Positions 8,843 to 18,515 of a stretch of 64,000 bases of DNA are shown one piece after another (the first letter of the stretch is position 1; every line of letters begins with the position of its first letter). The DNA lies in NCBI RefSeq assembly GCF_020782115.1, contig NZ_JAJGMW010000016.1, positions 49,137-113,136 on the forward strand, given 5' to 3'. A program made the translations under genes and the position numbers. The notes beneath the pieces were generated by a model. That model had not been told where the DNA came from. It did no database searches and saw only the letters and a list, made by a program, of their open reading frames with translations. Source of the DNA: Leeuwenhoekiella parthenopeia. Its GTDB lineage: Bacteria; Bacteroidota; Bacteroidia; Flavobacteriales; Flavobacteriaceae.

Positions 8843-11800
8843 ATGAGAAAAATCATCAGTTATTTCATAAAGTACGATGTTGCAGTCAATATCGTCATTT
8901 TTGCATTTATCATTTTTGGAATCATTGGCGTGTTGCGCATGCGCTCGTCGTTCTTTCCACTTATAGATTCTGAAATTATAACCATAAATGTCACCTACCC
9001 CGGGGCAGCCCCTCAGGAAATTGAGGAGGGTATCATCTTAAAGATTGAAGATAACCTTAAAGGACTGGTAGGGATTGAACGGGTTACTTCAACTTCGAGA
9101 GAAAACGGGGGTAATGTGACGATCGAGATTGATAATGACGAAGATATTAACGTCATTCTTGCCGAAGTTAAAAATGCCGTAGACCGCGTACCCAGTTTTC
9201 CCAGTGGTATGGAGCCTCTTGTTGTTGCAAAACAGGAAGCCATACGGGAGACCATTGGTTTTGCTGTAAGTGGCGAGACCTTAGATCTTGCTACGCTAAA
9301 GCAAGTTGCCCGGGATATCGAATACGATTTGCGTGCGATGGATGGGATTTCCCAAATAGAAATCACCGGGTATCCCGAAGAGGAAATTGAGATTGCCGTA
9401 AGGGAAAACGATCTTTTAGCCTATAACCTCACCTTTGAGGAAGTCGCACAGGCTGTCTCCAGAGCAAACATTCTTACCACGGGAGGTAATATCAAAACCG
9501 AAACTGAAGATTATCTCATACGAGCCAATAACCGTGAATATTATGGTAAAGAGCTTAATAATCTTATTGTAAAGGCTAATCCAGACGGTTCCCTGGTGCG
9601 TCTTGGAGACATTGCGGTAATACGCGACCGTTTTTCGGAAACTCCAAATGCATCCTTTTTTAACGGGAATCTGGCGGTGAATGTAGAAATCAGCAATACC
9701 AATAACGAAGATCTATTGCCTACAGCCGAAAAGGTGAAGGCGTATATTGAAGAGTTTAATAAGAAATACGATGCAGTACATATAGACATTACCTCAGACT
9801 CTTCCGTAAGGCTGGAGCAGCGTACAAATCTGCTGCTGGTAAATGGTATTGAGGGAATTTTACTGGTATTGCTTTTTCTATCCTTTTTTCTGAATACCCG
9901 CCTGGCATTTTGGGTAGCTGCCGGAATTCCTGTAGCTTTTCTTGGGATGTTTATTTTCGCCGGAGGTTTTGGCGTCACCATAAATGTGTTGTCGCTTTTC
10001 GGGATGATTATTGTAATCGGGATTCTGGTAGATGATGGGATTGTCATTTCCGAAAATATCTATCAGCATTACGAGATGGGCAAGACTCCCATTCGCGCTG
10101 CGATAGATGGTACGATGGAAGTGATTCCGCCTATTATTTCGGCCATCATCACTACGGTTCTTGCATTTTCTACCTTTTTGTTTCTGGACAGCCGTATCGG
10201 GGAGTTTTTTGGGGAGGTTTCGACGGTCGTTATACTTACTCTGGTGGTTTCTTTAGTTGAAGCACTCATTATCCTGCCGGCGCACATTGCGCATTCTAAA
10301 GCCCTGGTGCGGGAAGAAGATCTGGATATCAGTTCAAAAAAGGGTTTTGATAAGTTTTTATATAAGCTGCGTTTTTTCAACGAGAAGGGCGATCAGTTTA
10401 TGCAGTATATGCGTGACAACCTCTATACGCCCGCATTGCGCTTTACGTTAAAGAATCAGCTTATAACCCTTTCTATTATTATTGGATTGTTTGTTTTGAC
10501 CATAAGTTCGATTATGGGAGGCATCATTGGGGTTACCATCTTCCCAAGTATTGCCAGTGACACGGTTTCGATAGACTTGCTTATGCCCGAAGGAACTAAC
10601 CCGCAGCGTACCGATAGTATAATTACTATGGTAGAGCAGGCTGCCTGGAGGGTAAATGACGATTATACTGCAAGACAGAGTGGTAACAAACAGGTTGTTG
10701 AAAATATTATTAAGCGTGTGGGGCCCGGTAATAACAAGGCTTCCCTGCGTATAAACCTGCTTCCCGGGGAGTTTAGGGATTTTTCTTCGCCCGATATTAC
10801 AAATTCAATACGCGATGAAGTGGGCGATGTGTATGGAGTAGAGCGGCTCACTTTTGGTTCCGGCGGAAACTTTGGCGGCAGCCCGATTTCGATTTCTCTT
10901 TTAGGTAATAATACCGAAGAGCTAGAGGCTGCAAAAGATGAATTGCGTATAGCGCTTGAGGATAATGCCCTGCTCCGTGATGTAGTAGACACAGATCCTG
11001 AGGGTATAAAAGAAATTCAAATCGAACTTAAAGAAACGGCCTATGCTCTGGGGCTCAATTTAAACTCGGTTATGAGCCAGGTGCGCGGTGGTTTTTTTGG
11101 AACCCAGGCACAGCGCTTTCAGCGGGGTCAGGATGAAATACGCGTTTGGGTACGTTATGACCGCGATGACCGCAGCAGCCTCAATGATCTGGATGATATG
11201 CGAATAGTGACTCCTTCCGGAGAGCGTATTCCGCTTAGTGAGATAGCTACTTACGATATAAGTCGGGGAGATGAATCCATCAGCCACCTGGAAGGCCAGC
11301 GCGAGATACAGGTCAATGCAGATATGGCAGATCCTAACGGGAGTGTAACAGACATTCTGGAGGACATCAAGACCAATATTCTGCCCGATATTTTATCGAA
11401 ATATCCTACCCTTTCTGTTTCGTATGAGGGGCAAAACCGGGAAGCAGAAAAGCTTAGCAGTTCGGCAAATAAAGTCATCTGGGTTATACTCTTTTTGATT
11501 TATGCCACGATCGCTTTCACCTTCCGCAGTTACAGTCAGCCGTTTTTACTGTTGTTGATGATACCTTTTAGTATCATTGGTGTGGCATGGGGACATTACC
11601 TCAATGGCTTCCCTATAAACGTATTGTCGGCTTTAGGAATTATTGCATTGATAGGTATTATGGTTAACGATGGATTGGTGCTTATAGGTAAGCTTAACGG
11701 CTTCCTGAAAGAAGGGATGAAATTTGAAGATGCGATATTTGAAGCCGGTAGATCCCGTTTTAGGGCTATTTTCCTTACCAGTATCACTACTATTGCCGGT

Positions 11801-12043
11801 TTGGCGCCCTTGCTTCTGGAAAAAAGCAGACAGGCGCAGTTTCTTAAACCTATGGCGATTTCTATTTCCTTTGGTATTGCAATCGCAACCGTATTGACCC
11901 TGTTAATGCTGCCGTTGCTGCTTTCCATCTCAAACAAGATCAAAATCAAATCAGCTTGGGTGCGTACAGGTAAAGAACCCTCACGGGAAGATGTAGAGCG
12001 GGCTATAAAAGAATTAAAGCAGGATGAAGATGATGCGCATTAA
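8843..12043 (+). CDS. AcrB/HAE1-like RND efflux pump, inner-membrane permease
   Basis: A 1066-residue RND permease of typical length with twelve predicted membrane helices in two groups of six and two large periplasmic loops. Recognisable segments include the first helix followed by YPGAAPQEIEEG, GIPVAFLGMF and IVIGILVDDGIV in the TM4 region with its paired aspartates, and the second-half counterpart IALIGIMVNDGLVL. The acidic TM4 pair fits a proton-driven antiporter. It is the middle gene of an adaptor-pump-channel operon and overlaps the TolC-like gene. It belongs with multidrug or small-molecule pumps rather than the CusA metal group seen at the other end of the window. Confidence 0.92.
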   Translation: MRKIISYFIKYDVAVNIVIFAFIIFGIIGVLRMRSSFFPLIDSEIITINVTYPGAAPQEIEEGIILKIEDNLKGLVGIERVTSTSRENGGNVTIEIDNDEDINVILAEVKNAVDRVPSFPSGMEPLVVAKQEAIRETIGFAVSGETLDLATLKQVARDIEYDLRAMDGISQIEITGYPEEEIEIAVRENDLLAYNLTFEEVAQAVSRANILTTGGNIKTETEDYLIRANNREYYGKELNNLIVKANPDGSLVRLGDIAVIRDRFSETPNASFFNGNLAVNVEISNTNNEDLLPTAEKVKAYIEEFNKKYDAVHIDITSDSSVRLEQRTNLLLVNGIEGILLVLLFLSFFLNTRLAFWVAAGIPVAFLGMFIFAGGFGVTINVLSLFGMIIVIGILVDDGIVISENIYQHYEMGKTPIRAAIDGTMEVIPPIISAIITTVLAFSTFLFLDSRIGEFFGEVSTVVILTLVVSLVEALIILPAHIAHSKALVREEDLDISSKKGFDKFLYKLRFFNEKGDQFMQYMRDNLYTPALRFTLKNQLITLSIIIGLFVLTISSIMGGIIGVTIFPSIASDTVSIDLLMPEGTNPQRTDSIITMVEQAAWRVNDDYTARQSGNKQVVENIIKRVGPGNNKASLRINLLPGEFRDFSSPDITNSIRDEVGDVYGVERLTFGSGGNFGGSPISISLLGNNTEELEAAKDELRIALEDNALLRDVVDTDPEGIKEIQIELKETAYALGLNLNSVMSQVRGGFFGTQAQRFQRGQDEIRVWVRYDRDDRSSLNDLDDMRIVTPSGERIPLSEIATYDISRGDESISHLEGQREIQVNADMADPNGSVTDILEDIKTNILPDILSKYPTLSVSYEGQNREAEKLSSSANKVIWVILFLIYATIAFTFRSYSQPFLLLLMIPFSIIGVAWGHYLNGFPINVLSALGIIALIGIMVNDGLVLIGKLNGFLKEGMKFEDAIFEAGRSRFRAIFLTSITTIAGLAPLLLEKSRQAQFLKPMAISISFGIAIATVLTLLMLPLLLSISNKIKIKSAWVRTGKEPSREDVERAIKELKQDEDDAH

Positions 12044-13442
12044 TTTAAATAAGACGATGGCAAACCACTTATTCCACACTTTTAGATTGGCTTGGACTGT
12101 CAGGATAAGCTATGTGTTCTTCGCTGTGTTTCTTTTTAGTGAAACGATTGGAGCTCAGGAGCAGCTTTCTAAAGATGAAGCCATTAAGCAAATGCTGGAG
12201 AATAATTTTGGGATTAAACTTGCCGAGAATCAGTTGAAGATAGCAGATAATAACCAAAGCATTCTCAATTCGGGCTATCTCCCATCTATTACCGGTAACG
12301 CAGGAGCTCAATACGATCAATCTGATGATATTAGGGAATTTCCCGGGGTATTTGATGAAAATGGAGACCCAAGGGATGATGTAGTCATTGAGGGTGCTGA
12401 AACTCAAAGCTACAATGCTGCGGTAAACGTAAATTACCTTTTGTTTGACGGGTTGGGCAGGTATTACAATTACAAACAGCTTCAGGAACAGTACAACCTC
12501 ACCGAACTACAGGTACGGGAAACGATAGAAAATACGGTTTTACAGCTTTACAGTGTGTATTATGATGTTGCACGGCGTTCTGAAAATTTAGAAGTGCTTA
12601 AAAAAGCTTTAGCAATATCCCGGGATCGGGTAACCCGTGCGCAGTACCAATTTGATTATGGCCAAAACACAAAACTTGAGGTCCTGCAGGCAGAAGTAGA
12701 TGTAGTTACAGATTCTATTAACGTGCTTAATGCCAAACAGGATTTGATAAACGCCAAGCGGGACTTAAATGTGGTCTTAAACCGGGAGCTTGAAGTGGGT
12801 TTTGAAGTAGATACTGTTGTTAATTTTCAAAATCAGCTCATCCTTGAAAGTTACATCAAGGATGCTCCGCAAAATAATGTCACCTTACTACAGGCAGAAA
12901 AATCTGTTACAATAAGCGATTTTCAAATTAAAGCAAACAAGGCGCTCTTTTTACCCAGTATCGGTTTAACGGGTAGTTACGGGTGGAACCGCTCAAACAA
13001 TCCGGCATCTGCATTTTTCCCGGGTTCTATTTCGCGAGGTGAAAGTTTACGTCTAGGCGCTAGTCTTACCTGGAGTTTATTTGACGGTGGGCGTAATATC
13101 ATCAGCCTTAAAAATGCAAGGATATTAAAGGATTCTGAGGTTTTGCAACGGAAGCAATTTGAGCTTCAGATAGAGCGAGACATCGCAAATGCGGCCGGGA
13201 ACTACGCAAATCTGCTACAGATTTACCGCATACGGGAACAAAATGTAGAAACCAACGAAAACAATTTAGAACGCTCTCAGGAACGTCTTAAACTGGGGCA
13301 AATTTCATCTATTGAATTCCGGCAGGCTCAGGTTAATCTAATTAATGCTGAGACCAGTAAGAATTTTGCAAAGTATGATGCAAAACTGGCAGAGCTTGAA
13401 TTGTTGCGGTTAACAGGCCAGCTGCTTAATATCGAATTTTAA
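12024..13442 (+). CDS. TolC family outer-membrane efflux channel
   Basis: A 472-residue outer-membrane factor with the two-fold repeated helical-barrel pattern of TolC proteins, including the LEVLQAEVDV and SIEFRQAQVNLINAE repeat helices. A signal peptide ends near ETIGAQ. The annotated start overlaps the pump gene by 20 bp. An in-frame ATG at 12057 is an alternative that removes the overlap and still leaves a signal peptide. It completes the tripartite RND system encoded by the two genes upstream. Confidence 0.9.
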   Translation: MKMMRINLNKTMANHLFHTFRLAWTVRISYVFFAVFLFSETIGAQEQLSKDEAIKQMLENNFGIKLAENQLKIADNNQSILNSGYLPSITGNAGAQYDQSDDIREFPGVFDENGDPRDDVVIEGAETQSYNAAVNVNYLLFDGLGRYYNYKQLQEQYNLTELQVRETIENTVLQLYSVYYDVARRSENLEVLKKALAISRDRVTRAQYQFDYGQNTKLEVLQAEVDVVTDSINVLNAKQDLINAKRDLNVVLNRELEVGFEVDTVVNFQNQLILESYIKDAPQNNVTLLQAEKSVTISDFQIKANKALFLPSIGLTGSYGWNRSNNPASAFFPGSISRGESLRLGASLTWSLFDGGRNIISLKNARILKDSEVLQRKQFELQIERDIANAAGNYANLLQIYRIREQNVETNENNLERSQERLKLGQISSIEFRQAQVNLINAETSKNFAKYDAKLAELELLRLTGQLLNIEF

Positions 13443-13625
13443 ATGGAAGAACATTTTTTTCAATGTCCGTATTGCTGGGAAGAAATTTCTATGTTGCTCG
13501 ATACTTCCGTATCCTATCAGGTCTACGTTGAAGATTGTGAGGTATGCTGCAATCCTATAGAATTGAGTGTGCGTTATGAGGAGCAGGAGTTAACAGCATT
13601 TCAGGCCAACAGTATAGAACAATAA
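13443..13625 (+). CDS. Small CPXCG-motif cysteine-rich protein
   Basis: A 60-residue acidic protein with two cysteine pairs, CPYC near the N-terminus and CEVCC in the middle, matching the CPXCG-motif cysteine-rich family, which probably binds zinc. Its ATG directly follows the stop codon of the TolC gene, so it is translated from the end of the efflux operon. Function unknown; the position may be historical rather than functional. Confidence 0.8.
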   Translation: MEEHFFQCPYCWEEISMLLDTSVSYQVYVEDCEVCCNPIELSVRYEEQELTAFQANSIEQ

Positions 13626-13701
13626 ACCTACCTGAAATAAAAACTGTTAAAAGGGTTTTTTTGGCAAAAAGGTTTCGTAACTTATTATAAAACAAAAAGT
13701 T

Positions 13702-14058
13702 ATGAGCTTAAGGTATTTTGAATTGGGAAATGAGGTTTTAGGATTTCTCACCACAACCAAAATTGAGGAAAGAGATCTCGAAGAAGTTCATGTAGAAATC
13801 AAGAAGCGACTCGAAAATCACAATAAAATACGCATTTATTGCGAAAATGCTTCCGGAGAAGCGATGTCTGCAAAGGCTTCTCTGGAAGATCTTATCTTTA
13901 AATTGAAGTTTAAAGACCGTTTTGAAAAGGTCGCGATTGTTTCAGATGTTTTTAAAGATAAGCTACGCACTAAGGTAGAATGTACTTTTCTCAATTCACA
14001 ATGTCACTTTTTTAAATGTTCTGAGCGTACCGAGGCCTTACAATGGGTGGTTCGTTAA
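13702..14058 (+). CDS. SpoIIAA-like (STAS/SEC14-type) protein, copy 1
   Basis: A 118-residue single-domain protein. Its alternating beta-alpha pattern, its length and the segments KIRIYCENASG and KVAIVSD fit the SpoIIAA-like (STAS/SEC14 domain) family. These proteins are thought to bind a small hydrophobic ligand or act in stress regulation; no enzymatic residues are evident. A second member of the same family lies 60 bp downstream, with a third inside the mobile element near 56 kb. The two chromosomal copies are diverged, sharing length and fold pattern more than sequence. Confidence 0.65.
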   Translation: MSLRYFELGNEVLGFLTTTKIEERDLEEVHVEIKKRLENHNKIRIYCENASGEAMSAKASLEDLIFKLKFKDRFEKVAIVSDVFKDKLRTKVECTFLNSQCHFFKCSERTEALQWVVR

Positions 14059-14118
14059 TAGTCCTGAATAACTTTGATACCTGAATTTTATCCTTTAAAT
14101 TACAACTAAAATTTTAAG

Positions 14119-14475
14119 GTGCTTCTAAATTTCAGTTTTTCAGACAATTCCGTAGGCTACATAATTGAGGGCTCTATGGATTATAAGGCCGTTCAGGAAT
14201 TGAAGTCGGCCATTCTTGAGATGCTGAAAGAACACGACACAATTAATCTGTATCTTGAAGATAAAAATATTGATCGTTTTACGCTTGATGCTATTTTTAT
14301 AGCTTCCATCTTCCCCATGCAACATTTAAGAAAGCTCAATAAAATTGCGATGGTGACAAACCGAAAATGGATTCACGCAATCGCCAATTTTAATAAGGCA
14401 CTTGTAGGAGTTGAGATACGTAATTTTACAATCGAAGAGCGATTGGATGCTATTAGCTGGATTGCTGAAGATTAA
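14119..14475 (+). CDS. SpoIIAA-like (STAS/SEC14-type) protein, copy 2
   Basis: A 118-residue protein of the same length and predicted fold as the gene just upstream, with the segments TINLYLEDKNID and KIAMVTNRKWIHAI. The start codon is GTG, preceded by an A/T-rich stretch ending in AAG. Its stop overlaps the stop of the convergent AsmA-like gene by 4 bp. Function unknown; by family it is a putative small-molecule-binding or stress protein. Confidence 0.65.
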   Translation: MLLNFSFSDNSVGYIIEGSMDYKAVQELKSAILEMLKEHDTINLYLEDKNIDRFTLDAIFIASIFPMQHLRKLNKIAMVTNRKWIHAIANFNKALVGVEIRNFTIEERLDAISWIAED

Positions 14476-16043
14476 TCAAGCAGGGTCATCGATTTCAGCA
14501 TGCCTTCCTTGATGTTGATCCAGAGGTAATTAAAAAAGGACTTGTTGCGATTGCGTTCTACTTCGCCCTGACCTTCCTTGAAGCCTGATTCCTCCCGTTT
14601 ACTGGTTTTCGAAATAAAGATGTTAGCCAGGGTACTGGCCAGCCATTTTTTTTTCTTTTTTTCCTGATCAACGATGCTCACCTTGTACTCATCATATTTC
14701 ATTTTCATATCGATCTGAGAGCTGTAGTCATTACCGGTAATATCAAAATAAACCTCCTGAAGGCTTCCTTCCATCGAGACTCCAAGATTGGGCGAGGTAA
14801 ATGCGTTTAAATCTTCTGCCGGCAGGTTTTGCAGGCTTCCGTTAACGTGAAAAAGATCCTGTGTGTTTTGCACATCAAAATTCCAACTCAGCCTTAGCGT
14901 GCTTTGTTTCATAAACATTGCGCGGATGTCGATTGCTGTTTTTTTGGTACCGATTTTATACGTGTTACCCAGATTGTAAATCGAAGCATTGATTTGTTTA
15001 AAATCAAGTCTGCCGGCCTGTGTTGCACTGTTTACCTTTTCTTCATAGGTAATGGCTCCATTTTTTATGCGAACCGAATCAATCATCAAATCGAAGTTTA
15101 ATTCACGAAGCTTTTGAGAATACAGCGGTTTGGTCTCGTAGTTGTCGGGTAAACGTTTGTCCCGGTAGATGATAAGTGCCGGTTGCTCCATCTCCAATAC
15201 CGAAGCATCAACGTACACTTTTTTTGAGGGATGATGGCCATACCGTAATGAATCTAGCGTCACGCGCTTTATGCTGAAGTTGGTATGGTCCTGTTCCCGG
15301 CTGATGCTTTTGCTGAGGGTGCTTCGGCTTACGATGGTTTTTAGGTGCGTGTTTTCTAACACCAGGCGAATACCGTCCCATTTAACCTGCGCAATGGTAA
15401 GTACATCAAACTCATTAAGCTTGTAATACAGGGAGTCTGAACTTAATTGTATTTGCTCGTAGTTAAAGGGGCGGGTTGGCGTTTCGGTAATTGTGGGAGT
15501 TATAGCGGTGAGCTTTAAATTGAAATGGGCTGTTTTGAGAACAACCTGCTCCGTTTCAGGATTTCGTATTTGTATAAAATCGGTTACCAGATTAAACTGT
15601 TCGATTTGAAACTTGTGATCCAGGTTTTTTGCACTTATAGGGTTGTTGATACTGTCTTGTTTTTCCTTTTGGGACACTTCCCTTTTAGGCCCCTGATGGG
15701 GATAATGTATTAAGGTATCTGCGTGAATATTTATTTTATTAAAGTGAATATTCTTTTCCCTGAAATAATCCCAATGATTAAAGCCTTCTAAAGTCACTGT
15801 GGCATTCTGAACCCGGCTTCCGGGAAGCGAATCATTAGATTGAAAGCTTACGCAGGCATTCTTCATTTGGGCATTACCGCCCCAGCTGTCAATATTCAGG
15901 TCCTCGTAGCTTAAGGAAATAGATTTTGGCAGGTCGTTTTCAATGACCTCCTGAAGTTGATCTTTGAGATACGAATTGAGGTACAGCGCGGTTAAACCCA
16001 GCAATACAACCACTATGAATAACCCGGCAAGTATTTTTCTCAT
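14472..16043 (-). CDS. Large membrane-anchored AsmA/DUF748-like protein
   Basis: A 523-residue protein with a single N-terminal membrane helix (about residues 5-23) and a long periplasmic region rich in short beta strands, with no catalytic motif. The early segment SYEDLNIDSWGG and the repetitive strand pattern fit AsmA-like/DUF748 proteins, which bridge the envelope and are linked to lipid transport. The assignment is by overall architecture only. It ends in a charged poly-lysine segment followed by a possible amphipathic C-terminus. The gene is convergent with the SpoIIAA-like gene and divergent from the tRNA. Confidence 0.5.
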   Translation of the reverse strand: MRKILAGLFIVVVLLGLTALYLNSYLKDQLQEVIENDLPKSISLSYEDLNIDSWGGNAQMKNACVSFQSNDSLPGSRVQNATVTLEGFNHWDYFREKNIHFNKINIHADTLIHYPHQGPKREVSQKEKQDSINNPISAKNLDHKFQIEQFNLVTDFIQIRNPETEQVVLKTAHFNLKLTAITPTITETPTRPFNYEQIQLSSDSLYYKLNEFDVLTIAQVKWDGIRLVLENTHLKTIVSRSTLSKSISREQDHTNFSIKRVTLDSLRYGHHPSKKVYVDASVLEMEQPALIIYRDKRLPDNYETKPLYSQKLRELNFDLMIDSVRIKNGAITYEEKVNSATQAGRLDFKQINASIYNLGNTYKIGTKKTAIDIRAMFMKQSTLRLSWNFDVQNTQDLFHVNGSLQNLPAEDLNAFTSPNLGVSMEGSLQEVYFDITGNDYSSQIDMKMKYDEYKVSIVDQEKKKKKWLASTLANIFISKTSKREESGFKEGQGEVERNRNKSFFNYLWINIKEGMLKSMTLLD

Positions 16044-16126
16044 AGGCGTAAGTTATCTATTACTCAGAGTGCTGCGTGTTATTGAAATGATAATATTAAT
16101 AAAAGTTACATTTATTACGGCAATTC

Positions 16127-16157
16127 TTGTGTGGAAGGGAAATTAGTTCTATATTTG
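16127..16157 (+). promoter_or_regulatory. Promoter of tRNA-fMet
   Basis: TTG at 16127-16129 and TATATTTG at 16150-16157 are separated by 20 bp. This is a very good match to the Bacteroidetes housekeeping promoter (TTG, 17-23 bp, TAnnTTTG). The tRNA begins 12 bp downstream. Confidence 0.85.
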
Positions 16158-16168
16158 CCGTCCAATAT

Positions 16169-16244
<76 letters not shown>

Positions 16245-16252
16245 GGAAAGAC

Positions 16253-16283
16253 AAGGCTTTCGAGAAATCGGAAGCCTTTTTTT
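16253..16283 (+). terminator. Terminator downstream of tRNA-fMet
   Basis: Stem AAGGCTTTCGA / TCGGAAGCCTT with one imperfect pair and a GAAA loop, followed by seven T residues. It sits 9 bp after the tRNA and lies at the element's left edge. Confidence 0.8.
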
Positions 16284-16291
16284 ATACTCAG

Positions 16292-16312
16292 GGTACAACA
16301 TAGGTACAACAT
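16292..16312. repeat. Direct repeat GGTACAACAT, possible integrase arm site
   Basis: GGTACAACAT occurs at 16292-16301 and again at 16303-16312, an 11-bp period about one helical turn apart, 50-70 bp inside the element from the tRNA. This position suits arm-type binding sites of a tyrosine integrase. No functional evidence; the remaining bases up to 16465 show nothing else I can name. Confidence 0.4.
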
Positions 16313-16465
16313 TTGGGCATTTTGAGAGCAACATTCTTATTAATGCCTATTACCTCTCTTTGTGTTTAAATCCTATGAATTATTAAATGAAATAATAAAT
16401 TTCAAGTAGTTGCAACCTCAATTCTTCGTTAGAGAGGTTTATTATCATACAATATACCCGCAAGA

Positions 16466-16601
16466 TAAACTCGTAAAATACTTCCATCAAAAGACTACGG
16501 CATAAAGCCGACGCTCTTTCCTTCGCTTATTTATTCCGTTTCCTTTTGAGCCAAGATTTTATCTTCCGTTTGGTTTCTGCTCGAATATTGTTTAATCAAA
16601 A
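16466..16601 (+). repeat. 136-bp leader repeat, copy A (upstream of parB-like gene)
   Basis: This segment ends 11 bp before the start of the ParB-like gene and is repeated at 18516-18651 with, by hand alignment, about 18 mismatches in 136 positions and no gaps. Strongly conserved blocks are the first 16 bases, CATCAAAAGACTACGGCATA, the CGCTTATTTATTCCG region and ATTGTTTAATCAAAA just before the start codon. Placement in front of two different genes suggests a shared promoter plus 5' untranslated region, possibly structured. Confidence 0.75.
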
Positions 16602-16612
16602 ATTTGAGTATT

Positions 16613-18400
16613 ATGACAACAAAAGCCAGTACCACAAAGAAGCGCAGTAGGACGAAATCTACTGCCAAGAAAGAAGTAAACGGAAAGAAATCTTCCGTGC
16701 TTCAAATTCAGAACTTACCGTTGGGCAACATCAAGCCTGACCCAGAACAACCAAGAAAGACTTTCAACAAAGATACTTTACAGCAACTTTCTGAGAGTAT
16801 CGAAAATCACGGTGTATTGCAGCCAATCACGGTAAGGCAACTAAATGGCCATTATGTCATCGTAATGGGCGAACGCCGATATCGTGCAAGCAAGCTGGCA
16901 GGAAAAAAGACCATACCCTGTATCGTTAGGACTTATGAGAACAATGATGTCATTGAAGTTCAAATCATAGAAAATCTGCAACGACAGGATGTTGAGCCTA
17001 CCGAGGAAGCTGAAGCGATTGCTTACCTAAGTGAGAAATACGCACCGACTGAAATTGCAAAACGACTGGGTAGAACAGACAACTTCATTCGGCAAAGATT
17101 AAAATTGGCTGGACTGATTGACGGTTTCAAACACTTTGTTCGTAATGGCGAAATGACCATTTCCTTAGGTGTAGGTGTTGCATTGTTTGCACCAGAAGAA
17201 CAGCAGATGATGTTGGAAACGATGGGCGAGGATTTTAATGCGCATCAAATAAACAGAATGATTAAAGACCAGACCTACGACTTAGAAAAAGCATCTTTCG
17301 ATGTAGCTGATAAGGAATTATTACCGAAAGCAGGCTCTTGTATTGAATGTCCGTTCAATGCGGCCAATCAAGGCAATCTGTTTGGCGAGGGTAAAATGGT
17401 CTGCACAAAATCAGCTTGTTTTGAAACGAAGAAAAACAAATCGTTCTTGAATTTGATTGAGAAATCGAAACAAGAGAATATAATTTTAATTCCAGAAATA
17501 CGGAAGTATTGGGCAGACGAGGAAAACAATCAGATGATTATCTCACAATTGGAAAAAAGTGGCTTGAAGGTTTATCTGCTGGACGATGTCGAAATCATAG
17601 AAAATCCGATTAAGCCGACAATGGATGCCATTAAGATTGAATACCAGCATTATGATTATTCCGAGGACGAATTGAAAGCAGAATTGGACGAAGCCATACA
17701 GAGCTATAAAGAAGACCTGGAAACGTACAATTCAGCAGAAAAAAATGGTTTTGTAAATGGTATCGTCTTCCATCCTGAGACCTACCAAAACAAAGAAGTG
17801 TTTGTAAAGGTAATCGAGAAATCAAAAAATGAGTCAACTGAGTATTCAGCACCATTGACCAATAGAAAAATGGCAGATTGTACACCTGAAGAACAAATCA
17901 TCAAAATCAACGATAGGGAAATCCGCAAGAAGCAGATTGAGAACAACAAACAGTTTGAAGAAGTTGTTGAAATGATACGAGAGACAAAATACATCAATAC
18001 GAAGAAGGCACTTTCAACAGACGAAATGGTGGCATTCTCGATATCACTTTTTGAAAATAATGTGGACTATATGAGCCAACAAAAGTATTTCTCAAAGTTC
18101 TTGGGCGACACGTCCAAAATGACCAAAGTTGAAATGGTCGAGAATTTCAAGAAGAAATTCAAAAAGGAAATCTTTCACAAGCTGATACGCTATATGCTTA
18201 CAAAGCAAGTGCATTTTGGCGAAAGCAATCACGTTAATAACCTGACGAATATTTCATTCTACATTGCGATGCAAGGATATTATAAGTCTAAGGTTACCGG
18301 CATTGAGAAGGAATATGCCGAAAGACGAGACAAGCGTGAAGCAGGTTTGAAAGAGCGTATCACAGTTCTTGAAAAGAAAATTCAGGAACTTAACGATTAG
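16613..18400 (+). CDS. ParB/RepB/Spo0J-like partition protein of the element
   Basis: A protein of 595 residues with a basic, Ala/Thr/Lys-rich N-terminal tail. A ParB N-terminal domain follows (about residues 35-110), including the GERRYRA box, then an HTH region with EIAKRLGRTDNFIRQRLKLAGL. The C-terminal 350 residues are charged and helical, with a Cys cluster (CIECPFN and later CTKSACF) that may bind metal. This is much longer than chromosomal ParB (about 300) and matches the long ParB-like proteins of Bacteroidetes ICEs. No parA is adjacent. I prefer ATG 16613 over the upstream TTG at 16604. Confidence 0.85.
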   Translation: MTTKASTTKKRSRTKSTAKKEVNGKKSSVLQIQNLPLGNIKPDPEQPRKTFNKDTLQQLSESIENHGVLQPITVRQLNGHYVIVMGERRYRASKLAGKKTIPCIVRTYENNDVIEVQIIENLQRQDVEPTEEAEAIAYLSEKYAPTEIAKRLGRTDNFIRQRLKLAGLIDGFKHFVRNGEMTISLGVGVALFAPEEQQMMLETMGEDFNAHQINRMIKDQTYDLEKASFDVADKELLPKAGSCIECPFNAANQGNLFGEGKMVCTKSACFETKKNKSFLNLIEKSKQENIILIPEIRKYWADEENNQMIISQLEKSGLKVYLLDDVEIIENPIKPTMDAIKIEYQHYDYSEDELKAELDEAIQSYKEDLETYNSAEKNGFVNGIVFHPETYQNKEVFVKVIEKSKNESTEYSAPLTNRKMADCTPEEQIIKINDREIRKKQIENNKQFEEVVEMIRETKYINTKKALSTDEMVAFSISLFENNVDYMSQQKYFSKFLGDTSKMTKVEMVENFKKKFKKEIFHKLIRYMLTKQVHFGESNHVNNLTNISFYIAMQGYYKSKVTGIEKEYAERRDKREAGLKERITVLEKKIQELND

Positions 18401-18416
18401 CTTTTGTTGTTTGAAG

Positions 18417-18445
18417 AAGGGTCGGCATTCGTGCTGGCCCTTTTT
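18417..18445 (+). terminator. Terminator after the ParB-like gene
   Basis: Stem GGGTCGGCA / TGCTGGCCC (two G-T wobble positions) with a TTCG tetraloop, followed by a T-rich run. It lies 19 bp after the stop codon and separates the ParB-like gene from the second leader copy. Confidence 0.8.
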
Positions 18446-18515
18446 CTTTTTTATGATAGTGCCTAAAAAATGTATTTACTAGGAAGGGGTTATCAATCAA
18501 TAGTTGGCGCAAAGG

